A stretch of 64,000 nucleotides of DNA, from NCBI RefSeq assembly GCF_003815875.1, contig NZ_CP033924.1:3968001-4032000 (forward strand). Direction: 5' to 3'. The translations under genes were made by a program, and so were the position numbers. Every line of letters begins with the position of its first letter. Within the stretch, counting starts at the first letter, position 1. Below are positions 63,881 through 64,000 of this stretch, piece by piece. The notes under the pieces were generated by a model. The model saw only the letters and a program-made list of their open reading frames with translations, was not told the DNA's origin and made no database searches. Origin of the DNA: Chryseobacterium lactis. GTDB lineage: Bacteria > Bacteroidota > Bacteroidia > Flavobacteriales > Weeksellaceae.

Positions 63881-64000
63881 CTATAAGTTGGTTTGATTTA
63901 TTTTCAGTCCCGCAATATATTTTCCGGCCTTCAATCCTGAAAAGATACATCCTCCAAGAAATGTTCCTTCCAGTGCCCGGTAGCCATGCATTCCGCCGCC
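63881..64000 (-). CDS. FAD-dependent oxidoreductase, 3' end only
   Basis: The minus strand reads 39 codons from the window edge to a TAG stop. The peptide GGGMHGYRALEGTFLGGCIFSGLKAGKYIAGL is the C-terminal FAD-contact stretch of flavoproteins of the fumarate-reductase/3-ketosteroid-dehydrogenase kind. The start is beyond the window. It sits just upstream of the SDR gene. Confidence 0.7.
   Translation of the reverse strand, partial: GGGMHGYRALEGTFLGGCIFSGLKAGKYIAGLKINQTNL

Noticed and set aside
1..64000. tRNA, rRNA, transposon or prophage genes
   Set aside because: Reading both strands gave no tRNA cloverleaf or rRNA stretch that I could support, and no transposase, integrase or phage structural protein among the reading frames.

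Overview
The window looks like chromosomal DNA of a Chryseobacterium or a close relative (Flavobacteriia, Weeksellaceae). The signs are AT-rich DNA with no Shine-Dalgarno sequences, flavobacterial -7 promoter elements (TAnnTTTG), a SusC/SusD pair, TonB-dependent receptors, an outer-membrane beta-barrel/PAP2 pair, a type IX secretion (T9SS) tail fragment, a CzcA-type pump fused to an outer-membrane factor, and protein wording typical of that group. No rRNA, tRNA, transposase, prophage or CRISPR array was seen. The taxon is inferred from gene content; no search was run.

Layout. 1-2.75 kb: the 3' end of an anti-phage operon, with a BrxD/SngB-like ATPase (cut by the window edge) overlapping a DEAH helicase (BrxHI/SngC-like). 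3.3-14.2 kb: mostly housekeeping and stress genes. These are a LuxR-type HTH protein, an MBL-fold hydrolase, a NrtR-type Nudix regulator divergent from an MFS pump, an HxlR regulator divergent from a hydrolase-MFS operon, an FrnE-like DsbA protein, a nucleosidase, a GNAT, a Crp/Fnr regulator and two exported serine hydrolases. 14.3-23.6 kb: a minus-strand NIS siderophore locus made of a TonB receptor, a PLP decarboxylase, a fused NIS synthetase-acyltransferase, an N-hydroxylase and a MATE exporter, closed by a strong terminator.

23.9-30.4 kb: a MocR-type regulator divergent from a biotin operon. The first gene of that operon is a ferritin-like diiron protein, followed by bioF, bioD, bioB and bioA; no bioC or bioH is present. 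This is the most intriguing functional hint in the window. 30.4-34.4 kb: an HxlR remnant, a CynX-type MFS, an AraC regulator with face-to-face promoters, and a second MATE pump paralogous to the siderophore one. 34.6-41.5 kb: a hypothetical protein, then a metal-efflux operon with a small His/Asp-rich protein, a CzcA-TolC fusion of about 1445 residues and a lipoprotein adaptor.

42-43.8 kb: an uncharacterised 602-residue protein with TIM-barrel/FMN-like motifs and a Cys cluster. 43.9-51.1 kb: a cell-surface-signalling operon (ECF sigma, FecR, SusC with an STN domain, SusD, glycerophosphodiester phosphodiesterase). It abuts an orphan T9SS sorting-domain fragment. 51.4-64 kb: an aldo/keto reductase, a CLC channel with CBS domains, a membrane-anchored TPR-AraC regulator, an OmpR/histidine kinase pair followed by TauE, a TonB receptor and a PAP2 phosphatase, an SDR, and the 3' end of a flavoprotein gene.

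Intergenic regions carry several families of short degenerate repeats and clear hairpin terminators. Where a more internal Met fits the protein family better than the longest reading frame, that start is used and the reason is given.
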